From positions 2,418,001-2,482,000 of the forward strand of contig JAUKUA010000006.1 of the NCBI GenBank assembly GCA_030549175.1: a DNA stretch of 64,000 nt. The letters run 5' to 3'. The notes under the pieces were generated by a model. The model saw nothing but the letters and a program-made list of their open reading frames with translations. It was not told the origin of the DNA and did no database searches. The position numbers were made by a program, and so were the translations under genes. Below are positions 23,973 to 36,241 of this stretch, one piece after another. The stretch is from Lasiosphaeris hirsuta. Lineage: Eukaryota; Ascomycota; Sordariomycetes; Sordariales; Lasiosphaeriaceae. How positions within the stretch are numbered: position 1 is the first letter of the stretch; every line of letters starts with the position of its first letter.

Positions 23973-25163
23973 TGCTCCAAATCCCAGGTAACGCAAAAAC
24001 GGTATATTGAATACCGAGTGGTTTGGCTGGAATGCAACCTGGTGGACCTGGTGATTGAAAGCCCGACGCGACGCGGTCTGCGTTTGCCTGCCGTGCACTT
24101 CTCGGCATGCGAAAATCCACTGTGATAGTGGACCGTGCACACCTTGCAGGCCCGCCCCCACACGCAGATCCTTGGCTCAGCCGATGCAAGGCTTAGTCAT
24201 TTTCGTTTTCGAGACAACCGCCGCTCACAAGCGTCACCATGGTAAGGCTTGAATGTTCGTGAGGGTGAGGCTGAAGGTGCTATAATTTAACAATCACAGG
24301 TTCTTATATGGGCCTGCTGGTAGATATTTGCGGTGGGCCTTTTGAGGGAAGCTTTCGAGTTTCTTGAGGTTGCAAAACCATCGCTTTCGCAAATCTGATC
24401 ACTTGTTCTATGGTCTCAGATTGGTCCACCATTTTCCCCAGCGATGATAAGCGACCAAAAGAGGGTGGGTGTAGTGCCAACAGTGTACAAGATGCGGTAG
24501 TCGCGTGAAGGAGGATGAAAAGAAAAAGAGGCTACGGGAGAACGAAATAAACAGAGTGAATCGTCAAAGCACAATCAACTATATCAACTCGGGAAAAAGA
24601 CATGGCATCAAAAATTCTTAGGCTGAAGGTCAAGTCTGTTGTCGAGTTCTCGTTGATGAAAGCCAGGTTGAGACCTGGGAGCCTGAGCCGAGGCGGGCGT
24701 ATTGGGTCACGTGATGGGTGCTTGTTGAGATAGGCGAGTCGCAGCATTCTGCCCTAACCCTGGTTTCGTCCAGAGGGTGCCGGCGGTTCAATGCGAAGGG
24801 CTGTGCTGAGATATGTCCGGGCAAGGAGGCTTTACGGCGTACATATATGGACCGCCGGGAACACAGGCTGCCTGGCTGAGCAATTTCGCTGCAGGCTACA
24901 GCCTTTCGAGTCAACCTCGAGCCGCCCTGTCCGCTTCAGCGAGCTGAGAGTAGTGTCTAGCTGTTTCGTCCTTTCAGCTTACGCTGTTTCTTTCCCCTAT
25001 ACCTAGTAACTCCAAGAAGGCACAACAATCAAGAACCGAGTATCTCGGCCTACCTTGGAGACCTCGACCGATAGCTTGGCCTCGATTGCATCTCGACATC
25101 AGCCCGGCCCTACCCCGCACCTAAGGTAGCACCCCAACTGCATTGCGAGCCAAAGCCTCAACC
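23973..25163. other. divergent intergenic region, 1.2 kb
   Basis: Upstream of both neighbouring genes. Contains a palindromic TCACGTGA site, listed separately. No coding signal. Confidence 0.4.
24707..24714. promoter_or_regulatory. palindromic TCACGTGA E-box
   Basis: A perfect CACGTG core with symmetrical flanks. Fungal bHLH regulators of the Cbf1/Pho4/USF type bind such sites. It lies about 450 bp upstream of the nucleoside deoxyribosyltransferase-like gene. One chance occurrence cannot be excluded. Confidence 0.3.
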
Positions 25164-25664
25164 ATGGCCTCGGCACTACTGAAGAAAGCGCAACTCGTCC
25201 TTGCGCCTGCGCGCCCAACGCTCATCGGGCAACGCTCCGTGTTCCTCGCGGGAACAACAACCCAAACATCTGGCCCAGACTGGCGCGGGGTGTTGGCCGA
25301 TGCACTCTCGCACCTACCTGTTACCATCTTCAACCCATTGCGGCCCGACTGGGATAGCTCATGGCGTACGGAACCGAGCTTTACGCCATACCGCGAGCAG
25401 ACTGAGTGGGAGCTCGACATGATGGAACGCGCCGACGTCATCGTTGTGTATTATGGCCCAAACACCGACGCACCCATTGCCCTGCTTGAGTTTGGGCTTT
25501 GCGCTCGCCAGGGCAAAGCTATCGTTGCGTGCCATCGTGACTTTAGGAAGAGAGGGAACGTTCAGATTGTGTCGCAGCGGTTGGGGGTCGAGTTCCTGGA
25601 AGACGTTGACGATTTGGCGGCGGCGGCAGTCAGGAAATTAGAGACTTTGTTGGAGGTCGAGTAG
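25164..25664 (+). CDS. nucleoside 2-deoxyribosyltransferase-like protein
   Basis: Single-exon gene of 166 residues; the start at 25164 has a good context (ACCATGG). FLAGTTTQTSGPDWR, then IFNPLRPDWDSSW, EQTEWELDMMERADVIVVYY and APIALLEFGLCARQGKAIV follow the order seen in the nucleoside 2-deoxyribosyltransferase-like family: a nucleotide-binding loop, W-ELD-x-M-x-x-AD, then a Glu in LLEFG as the likely catalytic residue. The fungal proteins are poorly studied; nucleoside or nucleotide N-glycosidic bond cleavage or transfer is inferred from the fold. The N-terminal about 25 residues (MASALLKKAQLVLAPARPTL) are basic and aliphatic and could act as a weak mitochondrial presequence. Confidence 0.75.
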   Translation: MASALLKKAQLVLAPARPTLIGQRSVFLAGTTTQTSGPDWRGVLADALSHLPVTIFNPLRPDWDSSWRTEPSFTPYREQTEWELDMMERADVIVVYYGPNTDAPIALLEFGLCARQGKAIVACHRDFRKRGNVQIVSQRLGVEFLEDVDDLAAAAVRKLETLLEVE

Positions 25665-26462
25665 GTGATGGGGGTGATCGGTTGTGGCTGATATTGTCAA
25701 TGTACTGCCGATAGTATGTGCTCCCGGTATAAGCATGCGTAGGGGTTCGGAAAGCCCACTTGGTGTGGGTTCGTGATAGCAATTCATCAATCTGTTGAAC
25801 TCGTCAATCCACTCCTACGGAATGTCCTACGAAGCCTCAAGCGCTGGCTTTCTCTGTGGAGCGATTGTTGGCAAACCAACCCCTTCCCAACGATAAATCT
25901 TATAGTGGTACTGCAAAAAATCAGGGCGGTTGGGCCGAGGTGGTCGGACACGTGGATCGGGGACTCGTCGAGGGCATTGTCGGTGTCGGGATATGGTTTC
26001 GCGTAGAGGGGTGTCTGAAATCGGCAACTTGGCATCGCTTGTCTGGTGCCGCAGGTGCTGGTAATGCGGGTTTGCGCTGCGGAAGCCGAGCTGAAGACAC
26101 AGTCAGTCGGGTTTTAGACTCGGCAAACGGCATGGGATGTTGTCCATGGCGGCTGTCGTTGATCAAAGAGAGTGTCGAGAAAGAAACACGGATGAAAAGA
26201 GGACAAAAAGCTGGACTGGCACGACGGGACTGGGCCTCATGCGCCACAGGTTGGCCCGGGATCTGAATGCGGTGTGGGGAGCCTGTGTCGCCCCGCCATC
26301 TTGGCTCGAGCGTGGGCTGGGCATTGGAGCAAATTGCACCACCAGCAACCAGTCACTGAGAGGTTTGACTCATCCTCAAACGGCCACGCTGACCTTTTTA
26401 TAGGTCGCCCGACTTGCGGCAAGATCCATTCCCGTACCCCACGACTGCATGCTTGATCCTGA
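25665..26462. other. intergenic, 0.8 kb
   Basis: 3' end of the deoxyribosyltransferase-like gene and promoter of the CysRS gene. A TTTTTATAGG stretch near 26395 may be part of the core promoter. No gene seen. Confidence 0.4.
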
Positions 26463-29377
26463 ATGCGCTCCCTAGCTCTAGCCCGACTCAGGCCCTTTTT
26501 TTCTTCTACCAGACCCATTTTCATTCAGGCTCGATTCGCCCGGGCATTTTCAATGGCGTCCATCTCGGTGCACAACTCACTCAAGCCCGGCCCGGCCGTG
26601 GCCTTTGTGCCAAAGGAGCAGGGTAAGGTGTCCTGGTACGCCTGCGGACCGACCACATATGACCTGAGCCACCTCGGCCATGCCCGTAACTATGTGTCGA
26701 CCGACATCATCCGCCGCATCCTGATGCACCACTTCGGCTTCCAGGTCAACTTTGTGGTGCGTGCTCATGCTGTTGTTGCCCTAGCCTTAACGTCTCCTCC
26801 CTAACGAGATCACAGATGAACTACACCGATGTGGATGACAAGGTTTGTTTAAGTGCCGCACCAGGTCCACCACCGTCCGACTAACAGTCCCCAGATCATC
26901 ATCAAGGCGCGGAGGAACCGGTTGCTCGAGCTGGAGAAGGAGAAGCCCTATAGCTCTGGGCAGGCTAGGGATCTGGTATTCAAAGCATTCGGCGCCTATG
27001 CCAAAAGCAATCTGCCACTGTTGCTAGGGGACGACTCTGCCGAGCTTACTGAGAGCAACTACCAGCAGAGGAAAGATGCTGCGTATTCTCGCGTCTTGTC
27101 GGGTGGCACCCTGTCTGGCGAGGGGAAGCCCAGCGACGCAGAGGCCAAGGTGAAAATGCATCTCAACAATATGGACTCGGCTGCCCGGGCACTTCAGAAC
27201 AGCACCGGACTCGAGGGCGCAGAGGAGGTACTCCTTCCGTACCTCGACTCCCTCTACAAGGAGACAATCGACACAAGCGACCAGACCATCTTCACTGACC
27301 TCACGCAAGCCATGGAGAAAGCTTTCAATGACGACATGGTCGCTCTGAATGTCCTCCCGCCGGATGCTGTGACACGAGTCACCGAGTATGTCCCGCAGAT
27401 CGTTGCATTCGTAGAGACAATCATTCAAAAGGGGTTCGCGTACGAGGCCGACGGCTCAGTCTACTTCGACATCGCTGCGTTTGAAAAGGCTGGCAACACG
27501 TATGCCCGGCTGCGCCCCGAGAGCAAGAATGACAAGACGCTGCAGGAGGAGGGCGAGGGATCCCTATCCAAGAGCTTGGAAGGGAAGAAGCGGTCCGGTG
27601 ATTTTGCACTGTATGTGTTCCCTTTCTCCCAAGACACATGTGTCAACATTGACAGAAAGCGATAGATGGAAGAAGTCCAAGTCTGGGGAGCCTTACTGGC
27701 CAAGCCCCTGGGGTCTTGGCCGGCCAGGCTGGCACATTGAGTGCTCCGTCATGGCTTCCGACAAACTCGGTGATCAGATGGATATTCACTCTGGCGGCAT
27801 TGATCTTGCTTTCCCTCACCACGATAACGAGCTGGCACAGAGCGAGGCCTATTTTCACAAGTGCGATCACGGCGAGCACACATGGGTGAACTATTTTTTG
27901 GTAAGCCCTTGTCAGGGAAGCCAAGTTCAAAGACATTGCTGACAAATATTGATTAGCATATGGGCCACCTTTCTATCGCAGGTATGTGCGTGGCAGCATA
28001 TGGCTGAATCGACAGCGTGTGGTGGACTCGGACTGACCCGCCTGACTGAATAGGGAGCAAAATGTCCAAGAGCTTAAAGAATTTCCAGACGATTCAGGAT
28101 GCCTTAGCGACTACCTACACAGCCCGCAACATGAGGATTGTCTTCTTGATGGGCCGGTGGAACGATGGCGTTGAAATCTCGCCAGATATGCGGAAGCAGG
28201 CCGACAGCTGGGAGGCCACCCTTGATGTGAGTATAGCTGCTTCAGGTATGGTTTTCATTGCTAACAGTATCAGAACTTCTTTACAAATACCAAGGCAAAA
28301 CTCTCAGAAGCCGATGCCCCGACCGATGGCATCAAGGATCTATCACTGGCTGAGGGTGGTGCTAAGGGATTGGCAGGAGAGCTGGAGCAAGCCAAGAAGG
28401 ACCTGAATGCGGCCCTCAGCAACTCCTTCCACACACCCGAAGCCATGCAGATCCTCCTCCGACTTGTTCGGGATGCCAACATCTACATGAACGACAAGTC
28501 TATCCAGCCCAACCTCCAGGCTGTCGAGGCGGTCGCCAGGTGGGCGACCAAGATCGTTGGCGTCTTTGGACTGGACGCTAGCGCGCAACCCCCCTACAAT
28601 GGTCTCGGTTGGGCATCCGAAGGTGCCGCTACCTCTGCCAATGTGGATCCTAAGACTGCCGTCAAGCCGTATGCGACGGTGTACTCAGCGGTCAAGGAAG
28701 AGGTACAAGGGCTCAGCATTGCCGAGGCCGCAGTTCAAGCTCTTCTCGACCAGCAAAACCCCGACGCCGAGTTTGCGGAGCTGGAGAAGACTGGCGATCG
28801 GGACGTGGAGAAGCTGTCTCTGCCATACATACGTGCGACATCGCGTCTCCGAGATGAGTTGCGCGGAATAGTCTCGTCGGCGACCCTTGAACCCAAGACG
28901 AAGCAAGCAATTCTGGCCCTCAGCGATCGTATCCGGGACTATGATCTCACAGATCTGGGTGTGCAGCTCGACGATCAGACTGACAAGCCGAGTCTAATCA
29001 AGTTCGTGCCGGCGGCCAGGCTAAGAGCTGCGCGCGAGGAGAAAGCGGCATTGCTGGCCGAGAAGGCGAAGCAAAAGGAAGAGGGTATGTTTTGCTTTCC
29101 TCCACTTGGTTGGAACAATGCTAACTCGCATTTCGCAATAGCACGAAAGGCGCGGGCAAAGGCCGATGAGGAAAAGTGGGCGAAGGCCAAGATCCCTCCT
29201 CAGGAGATATTCAAGAGCGATGCCAAGTACCAGGACTGGGATGCCGAGGGACTGCCGACTAAGCTCGCAGACGGCAGCGAGGTGCCCAAGAGTCAGGTCA
29301 AGAAGCTCAAGAAGGACTGGGACAGGCAAAAGAAGCTTCATGAGGAGTACCTTAGCAAGTTTGGTGCGACTTCTTAA
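26463..29377 (+). CDS. cysteinyl-tRNA synthetase, likely dual mitochondrial/cytosolic
   Basis: Eight exons (26463-26756, 26816-26842, 26895-27610, 27666-27900, 27957-27981, 28054-28226, 28274-29084, 29142-29377) give 838 residues in phase. Class I motifs: [19 protein letters not shown] with the HIGH-type HLGH and a zinc Cys; GWHIECSVM and [19 protein letters not shown] with the remaining zinc ligands; KMSKSLKN for ATP. It attaches cysteine to tRNA-Cys. Residues 1-30 ([20 protein letters not shown] and on, Arg/Ser/Phe-rich, no acids) look like a mitochondrial presequence. A second ATG at 26553 (CAATGG) begins exactly at the conserved cytosolic start MASISVHN. Fungi usually have one CysRS gene, so alternative starts are a sensible way to supply both compartments. 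Exons 2 and 5 are only 27 and 25 nt. Confidence 0.95.
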
Positions 29378-29640
29378 GAGGGGTCAATGAGTTAGAGTGC
29401 TGGATCTCTCTTCACAAAATTACTTTCAAGTCCTGTCACGCAATGTGGACAGGATCGGATTTCTTTACTGCTAGCCTGTGATGGAAGCGGTAAATCGTTA
29501 AAAGAGTTTCAAGTCACTAGAGTTTTGAAGCAGTGCAAGACGAAGGACAGATTGGCTGCATGCCACTAGGTATGAGCTCCTCTCATCGGGAAACCCTTGG
29601 GGACCTCAACCGCTGCTCAATTTCATGTTTCCTCGAGCTA

Positions 29641-31409
29641 TCAGAAACCCTCGGCTTGTCCTCCGCAAAAAAAATCCTCAGGTAGCTTCCACGTGGGATC
29701 AAACTCTGTCATCGTCTGCACTGTGCGTTTTACTACATCTGGGATATAGGCTAACTGTATCATTTCTTTGACGGTTTCTGGGAGTTGCTTGGGTTAGCAA
29801 TATCCGACCACGTATGAAAGACAGGTTCATGGTTTGCTTACTTGGAATAGGGTGGCCCTCGAGGAAGTCAATTAACTCTTCAGGTGCCTCTTCATCGAAC
29901 CCGAAGTTGCTCATGATAGTGATGGCCGAGGCCCGGCCACGTCTGATCTTTTCGTACAACGCGAGACGTTGGGCAATCTGAGACGGGTCCGTGGCGCCGT
30001 GGAAGACGAGGCCAAGAGCTAGGCCGTCTTCGATTCCTTGGGCGCCGCCCTGGGCGTGGTCTACGCGGTGTGTTTGATGAGTGGCATGGTCCTAACACTG
30101 AAAATTATTATTCAAGGAGGCGAGACGTACGTGGTAGCATGGGATGCGCGGCGTCTCCGGCTAGAACAAGTCGGCCCTTGTGCCACGTCGATATAGGGGC
30201 TCTATACAAAAGCGGCCAACGCTTCACTTCAGTTGCCTTGCTGTAGTTGGCGTGTTAGTGGTGGCACTCTTTCTAGGGGAATATGATTATCTCAAAGCTC
30301 ACCTCACGACCTTGAGGAGGCCTGGATTGAAATTTGAGAGCTGCTCGAGGATTTCAGACGTGTCGACCGATGCAAACCAGTCTGAGAATTTTGTTAGGCT
30401 GGCGGAATGAGATACTGTGCGCATATATGTCACACACCTTCGCTGGTGGAATCAACTTTCTCATCTCGAAGAATGGCAATGAAGTTGATCACCTCATAGC
30501 TGCGACGGTGTTAGACTCCCTCTTGGCCCATAAACCTAGATAAGCAGGCAAAGACTCACTCTCGGCAGGGATACGATATCAACCTCTTCTTCCCCGGAAT
30601 ATCGACCCACACCCGGCAGCCCATCGACAGGGGAGTCTTGTTGAAGACGCGTGTTTCCGGGTCATTGTCTACGTCGGCCTTCGGGATCAGAAAGCGGTAG
30701 CACAGGTTGGCCTTGATACCGGTCGGAATCTCTGGCGGATCGCGATGTCCCAGCACGTACTCGACAGCAACCGAGTGCACGCCGTCGGCAGCGATGACCA
30801 AGTCTGCCTTAACCACAGTCCCGTCCGCTAGCGTGATGGACGGCTCTTCCGGGTCCTTCCCCTCGCAGATTAGCAAGACAGCATCCCAACAAAACATGCC
30901 AAGAAAAAGAAAAAAAAAGGCGACTTACATAGCTCACAGCCTTGCTCCGCACATGCACCTCGGGCTTCAGCCCGGGGCCCAGATCCCCCGTCGCCAAGCC
31001 CTTCAGCGCATCGTGCAGATCGACCCGGTGGGCATAGTACAGCGGAGCGCCGTACAGCTCGACGTTGCTGCGGTGGTCGAACTCGGCCGGCAGCTTCTCG
31101 TCGGTGACGTGCGACATGAAGTACATGCCGGGCGTCTCGACAAAGCGGGCGCGCTTGGGGTCGAGGCCCCTATCAGGTATGTCAGGTGGCTTCTTTAGGG
31201 GTAGTAGGATTGGCTGTAGGAGATGGAGATAGTCGTAGTACACACCACGGCAGAAGGAAGCGGGCGACATTGGGTGGCACGTTGATGGCGGCGCCGACTT
31301 CGTTGGTCATGCTGGAGCGCTCATAGAGAGCCACACGATGACCGCTGCGGCGGAGCGAAATGGCGGCGGCGAGCCCGGTGATTCCGGCGCCAACGATGAT
31401 GATGTCCAT
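29641..31409 (-). CDS. FAD-dependent monooxygenase (salicylate hydroxylase-like)
   Basis: Eight exons (31246-31409, 30929-31169, 30560-30861, 30438-30499, 30303-30381, 30131-30240, 29842-30060, 29641-29777) give 437 residues in phase. The first exon opens with the Rossmann GxGxxG motif [20 protein letters not shown] and an acidic strand end (YERSS). [12 protein letters not shown] is the DG motif and [13 protein letters not shown] is the GD motif of group A flavin monooxygenases. [13 protein letters not shown] follows as usual in the family. It should use NAD(P)H and O2 to hydroxylate an aromatic or polyketide substrate. No signal peptide. No biosynthetic partners adjoin it: its neighbours are housekeeping genes, so a catabolic role is as likely as a secondary-metabolic one. 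The substrate is unknown. Confidence 0.88.
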
Positions 31410-32088
31410 TGCTACTGCTACTCGCTCTGCCTTGACCTTTTCGAGGGCTGAAGTGGTGGAATCAAGGAGATAAAAAAAAATTAAAAAAAAAGGGGGGGGG
31501 AGGGTTTGGGGAGAAACTGAGATTAAACCGACAGAAAATGCGGTCGCAGGATGCATAACCCCTCGAATATCGGGACGGAACTGAGAGTGTGGGACAAGGA
31601 GATGCCGCTACTGTGCGTCGCCATAATACAACCCCGGCAACTCGTGGAAACCATGGGGCGATGAGAAAAGGGGGGCTAGCTTATCTCTTGACTGCCTTTC
31701 CATGGAAATGGGCGGCCCAAGACATTGATTTTGAGAACCGTGAGCCCAGATAGCCAACTAACAGCTATGCTCGGGTTCTAGCATCGTCTCATTTTTGCCG
31801 ACAGTAAGGTGAGAGAGGCCCCGCATCGAGTCGCGGCCCGGACCGCCCCGTTGGAAGGGGATAGGACGGGAGCCATGCATTCCTCTCCAGGGCCAACCTC
31901 AAACTATGTGAGCAACTTCACCAGTCAGCTTTACCGGCAGCCTTCAACGTAACAAGGGGATATCATTCCTACCACATCCATAAGCCAGTGCATGCTCTCT
32001 ATTTATACACGCTAAGCATTCCAATCCGTCTATTACCCAGAGCGCAAAACCCATTGCGCGCGCATGAGATCGTTATTCGCTCTTTTTC
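31410..32088. other. intergenic, 0.7 kb
   Basis: Promoter side of the FAD monooxygenase and 3' side of GPI16. A mixed A-run and G-run lies at about 31471-31501. The plus-strand ORF beginning at 31988 runs antisense into GPI16 and is not supported. Confidence 0.4.
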
Positions 32089-34016
32089 TCATCCGCCTTT
32101 CCCGCGATACTTTTGCAACAACCCCCCGAATCTTTTCCTTAGCCTTTCCTTGATCGCCGTCAATGTCATCTCCGGTCCTTCGTCCGCCGCCACGAACCTC
32201 CTTACAATAATATTAAACATGCCTCCAAAGGCTAGTGCAATCGCCGTCGATGTGAAAATGATGACGTTGTACGGCATGCTGAAGTCGGGCGTAGGGAGAC
32301 TGCACAGCAACGATGTTGTGCGCAGGTTGTACGCCGCGAACCGCGGGCTGGTGGCGTTCGGGTTCGGGTTCAGGATGGTGATGACGGCAGCGGCCACATC
32401 AAAACCGCGATTGGCGTCGGGCGGGTACTCGGTATAACGGAGGATGGACTTCTCAAAGTCGTATGTGAGAAATACAGTTGAGGCGGGCGGGATGCGCATC
32501 CGCACTTCCAGCTGGGTGCCGCGGGCGCGGTCGACGGCCGGGCGGTAGTAGACTTCCTGGATCAGGGGGTCCTGCTTGCTGCTGCCCGCTTGCCCCTCGA
32601 TGCGCGCCTCGATCGTGTGCAGGTAGATGCGCATGAACCAGGGGAGCGTTTCCATATAAATGAACTCGACTTTGGTGTCGGGGCTGGGATTGCGGAGGAT
32701 GGTTTGCACGCCGCCGTGCTCTTGGCCGTGGCCCGTAAAGCTGCGTTCGGCGTAGAGAAGAGGCGTCTCGGGTTTGACAACTTCTTGTACTGCGACGGCT
32801 TGCCCGGACTCTTCGCTGCTTTCGGGACGAGGAAGAACCATCTCAAACTCGGGGGTATCTGGTGCTATCTCATAGCAGCGTGAGACAAGATCGAGGTTCT
32901 TCTTCTCTGTGGCACCTTCGGTTATGTAGACCCCCCGCGAGTTTGGCACCTGAAGGCAGACGGGAGGGACATTCGGGTCTGTCAGAGGGCACGTCCCTTT
33001 CATGGTCTTGCCAAATATCTGCGACAGAGACCAGTCTTGGTTGGCATTGTAATCTGCGGGGAAGCAAGTATCGCCTGAATGGTACGGCTTAGCGGTGTCG
33101 CATTTGAGTTCATGGGCCGGGGGTGGCCTCGGGATCGGGTTGCCTGGGTATACGGTGAGCTTGAGGGCAAAAAGGGGGCAGAGACATCCATACCCCTTGG
33201 CCGCTTGGACCGTTCAATATCGAGGACCATATCAATTGTCTGCTCCATCTCCAACACACATTCACCGCCGGGTGGGCAGACTGGCCGCACATCAATTGCC
33301 ATGCTCTGCCACGAGGCGTCGAACAGCTTGTGGCCGTCGAGCAGGGTGGCGATGCCCGCCTTGCCCTTGCACGGCAGGAGCTTCAAGAAGGGCGTCAGGT
33401 TTTCTGTGCACACGACTTCGTGTGGCAGCACGCCATATAAAAGGTGCACATTCGTCATGGCCGAGTTTGGGTGGTTCCCCTCGGGCTGGAAGGACATCAC
33501 TGGTCGAGTCGTGCGGGTGCCATCGATGAAGTTGAGCGAGGCGCAAAAGAGGCCCGACAGCGCGTTCGTGAGCGTCCGCCATTTTCGGTCGGCCCTAGAG
33601 TTCTTCTTGTCAGCGCGGTGAAATGTTATTCCTGGTGGTTTTTTGTGTCCGTACTCTTCGTCCGTGTCGGCCTCGAGCCATGCCCACAACTCAACACCTG
33701 TTCCACCCTCCCGCGCGCCATCCCAGGGTCTCGCGCCCCAGCTCTCGGCGTCCCACCTCCCCAGGCTGAATCTCAGGTGCAGCTCGCGTGTGCCGGCATG
33801 CTGGAGGATCTGGCCCAGCGAGCGAGGAAAGAAGCGGAAGTTGTGCGCCTCAAAGGCAGAGAGGGTGGTGTTGGAGCGGAAGTTGAAGCTCGCGAGGAGG
33901 GCTGACAGCGGCAGCGGTCGCAGAACTAGTTGTTCGTGGTAATCGGCCGCAGAGGCGCGTGGTGCAAAAAAAAGTGCGACGAGAGAGAGCAGCAGCAAGG
34001 AGAGGAGTTGACGCAT
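32089..34016 (-). CDS. GPI16: GPI transamidase subunit Gpi16 / PIG-T
   Basis: Exons 33655-34016, 33194-33594 and 32089-33053 give 575 residues in phase. The start MRQLLSLLLLSLVALFFAPR is a signal peptide, with cleavage near ASA-ADYHEQL. The next part (LRPLPLSALLASFNF, then RSLGQILQHAGTRELHLRFS) is characteristic of Gpi16. A single transmembrane helix close to the end (NVIIFTSTAIALAFGGMFNI) leaves a short basic cytosolic tail. Gpi16 is an ER-lumenal subunit of the complex that swaps a C-terminal signal for a GPI anchor; a Cys in this protein disulfide-links to the catalytic Gpi8, and VVCTENLTPFLKLLPCKGKAG contains the likely cysteines. Length is normal for the family. Confidence 0.93.
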
Positions 34017-34430
34017 TTTCCCAGTCACCGCCGTCTATCCATTGAGGGAGACACTGCCGCGACAGAAGGGAGTTGCGAATGTTGTCAAGGGGCCACCGCT
34101 GCGGAGGTGACTTGAGACTTGACAACTTGCCGAATCGTGGCTCGGGTTCGGGCGGCCCAGGCTTGTGTGGCCATGAAAATCAACAGGGGTCCGCCAAGCG
34201 ACGCCACACGCACAGGTCACTTGTCCCCACTTCCCCGACTTCATTGGTTGGCTTTTTGCGCCCCCTTCGCGAACTCTTTCAACTGCAGCCTTGCAGCGCG
34301 GCTGAATTCCATCAGCCAAGTTTCGACAATCCGCAACGCCGCCTCCCATCGCCAGCGTCAACGACGTGACGGCTCGATTTTGGACGCAGTGACACCGTCG
34401 AATAGATCCAAATTACTTTGCCACACAATT
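34017..34430. promoter_or_regulatory. divergent promoter between GPI16 and the LUC7-like gene
   Basis: A 414-bp stretch separates the start codons of two divergently transcribed housekeeping genes, so it must carry both promoters and 5' leaders. No TATA box stands out, as expected of such genes. Confidence 0.5.
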
Positions 34431-35410
34431 ATGGCGGCCGAACAGAGAAAGCTGCTCGGTAGGTCTCTTCGCGGTTCCCATTCCAGCTCCCCTCCCACCC
34501 CCTCTGCTCCCGTTCCTATCGTTTCCATCCTCAATCACATGCGCTAACCCCTTGTCCAGAGCAGCTCATGGGCGGCGGGATCTCGTCGCGCTCGGCACAG
34601 CTCTCCCTCACCGACCCCAAGGTCTGCCGCTCCTACCTGGTCGGGACCTGCCCGCACGACCTCTTCACAAACACCAAGCAAGACCTGGGTCCCTGCTCGC
34701 GCGTGCACTCGGAGGCCCTTAAGGCCGAGTACGAGGCGCTTCCCGACGCCGACAAGAAGAAATACGGCTTCGACTACGACTACATGCGCGACCTGCAAAA
34801 GTACATTGACGAGTGCAACCGGCGCATCGACGCAGCGCAGCGCCGGCTCGAGAAGACGCCCGACGAGATCCGCCAGACCAACGTGCTGCTCAAGAGCATC
34901 TCGGATCTGGGCGCGACCGTGGCGACGGGGCTGCTCGAGGTCGAGATCCTGGGCGAGATGGGCGAGGTCGGACGCGCCTACGACGAGCTCTACCGCGTCG
35001 TGCGCTCCGCCCAGGCCACCAAGGCCGAGCGCGAGCGCGAGCTGAAGGCTCTGTCCGACACGTCGGGACCCTCGGGCCACCAGAAGCTGCAGGTGTGCGA
35101 CGTGTGCGGTGCCTATCTCAGCAGGCTGGATAACGATCGACGACTCGCCGATCACTTCTTTGGCAAGATGCATCTGGGATACGCCCAGATGCGCAAGACG
35201 TACGATGCTTTCCCTAAGGAGATGAGGGGGCGGCAGAGGCAGACGATGCAGATTTCGGGTGGTGGAGGAGATGACGAGATGGGTGGGGTCCCTACCGGCC
35301 CCGGCGGTGGCTATGGTGGTGGTGATGGCGGTTGGGGCAAGGGCCCCAGAGGTCCCAGGAGTGGCGGCGGCTTCAGGGGAGGACGTGGACCTAGACGAGG
35401 CGGCTGGTGA
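34431..35410 (+). CDS. LUC7: LUC7-like U1 snRNP splicing factor
   Basis: Exons 34431-34458 and 34560-35410 give 292 residues in phase. The start MAAEQRKLLEQLMG is the conserved LUC7 N-terminus. A CCCH-type finger follows (VCRSYLVGTCPHDLF ... GPCSRVH). A long helical linker leads to the second, C2H2-type finger (VCDVCGAYLSRLDNDRRLADH, then FFGKMHLGY). The tail is Gly/Arg-rich (GGGFRGGRGPRRGG) rather than the RS-rich tail of animal LUC7L. Luc7 helps U1 snRNP recognise 5' splice sites, so it acts in the nucleus. The first intron, after only nine codons, is a common fungal arrangement. Confidence 0.93.
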
Positions 35411-36241
35411 AAATAGTGACCGGATTGAGGGCTAAATAGCATTGGCAAGGAGTTTAGGCGTTCCGCGGATCATGGGGTGGAAATGGCGATATTACGGTTT
35501 TGGTTTCTTCGTTTACGAGTAGAAAACAGTCTGAACGATACCGGCACCTTGGCCACAGATGTGGGTAGCAGGGTCTTTAGCACAAAGTGTTGTCACAACA
35601 AAATATATTGCTGCTGCCTATCGCTGGATATTGAAACTGCTGGTTCTCTATGATGATATAATGCAAAATTCCGCTTTTGGCCACCTCTTCGAACCGCACG
35701 GCCTTGACGAATCCCAAGTCGCGAAGGTAGCCCGACTGTCCTTTTCTGTCATCACATTTTCTTTCTCCCAAAATCAGCCACCCCATACACGCCGCTCCCT
35801 TGGGCCATTCACATGTTGATGCCTCAAGTTGTGCCGAACATTCGGAGAATTTCACGCTTCACGCTTAGGACCACCATCCTGTCCGCTCTGGCTTGTCTCC
35901 AGACCAGTCGCACCTCCGGAGAAGTCGCGGTACTTCTTTTTTCTGGGGTCAACTACCCGTATCGTGAGCATTTTATTGGAGAGTTGGTTTTTCTCGTCCT
36001 CGGACAGCTTGGCCGCGCTCGACTATCCACTTGGCTCTGGCTTGTCTTTGGTCATGGGCTGATTTCCGTCCTGTTTGGGTTTAGCCCAGACGCTCCTGTT
36101 CACTGTGAGAGAGGTGGCCGGATATTCATTATCAGCGCCCTCGGGCGTAGTATTTGAGGATAGTAGCGGCGGGAAGTCAAGAGGGTGAACTGCCATGGTC
36201 GTCGACTTCGCTAGCTGTTGTTTGCATCCAAGCAAGCCTCC
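35411..36241. other. intergenic between convergent genes, 0.8 kb
   Basis: Contains the 3' ends of LUC7 and of the RGG gene. No ORF with protein-like character. Confidence 0.4.

Noticed and set aside
31988..32437. 149-codon plus-strand frame over the 3' end of GPI16
   Set aside because: Antisense to the transmembrane end of Gpi16; no features of its own.
34544..35173. 209-codon minus-strand frame opposite the LUC7-like gene
   Set aside because: Pure shadow of a GC-rich coding exon; the plus strand has both LUC7 zinc fingers.
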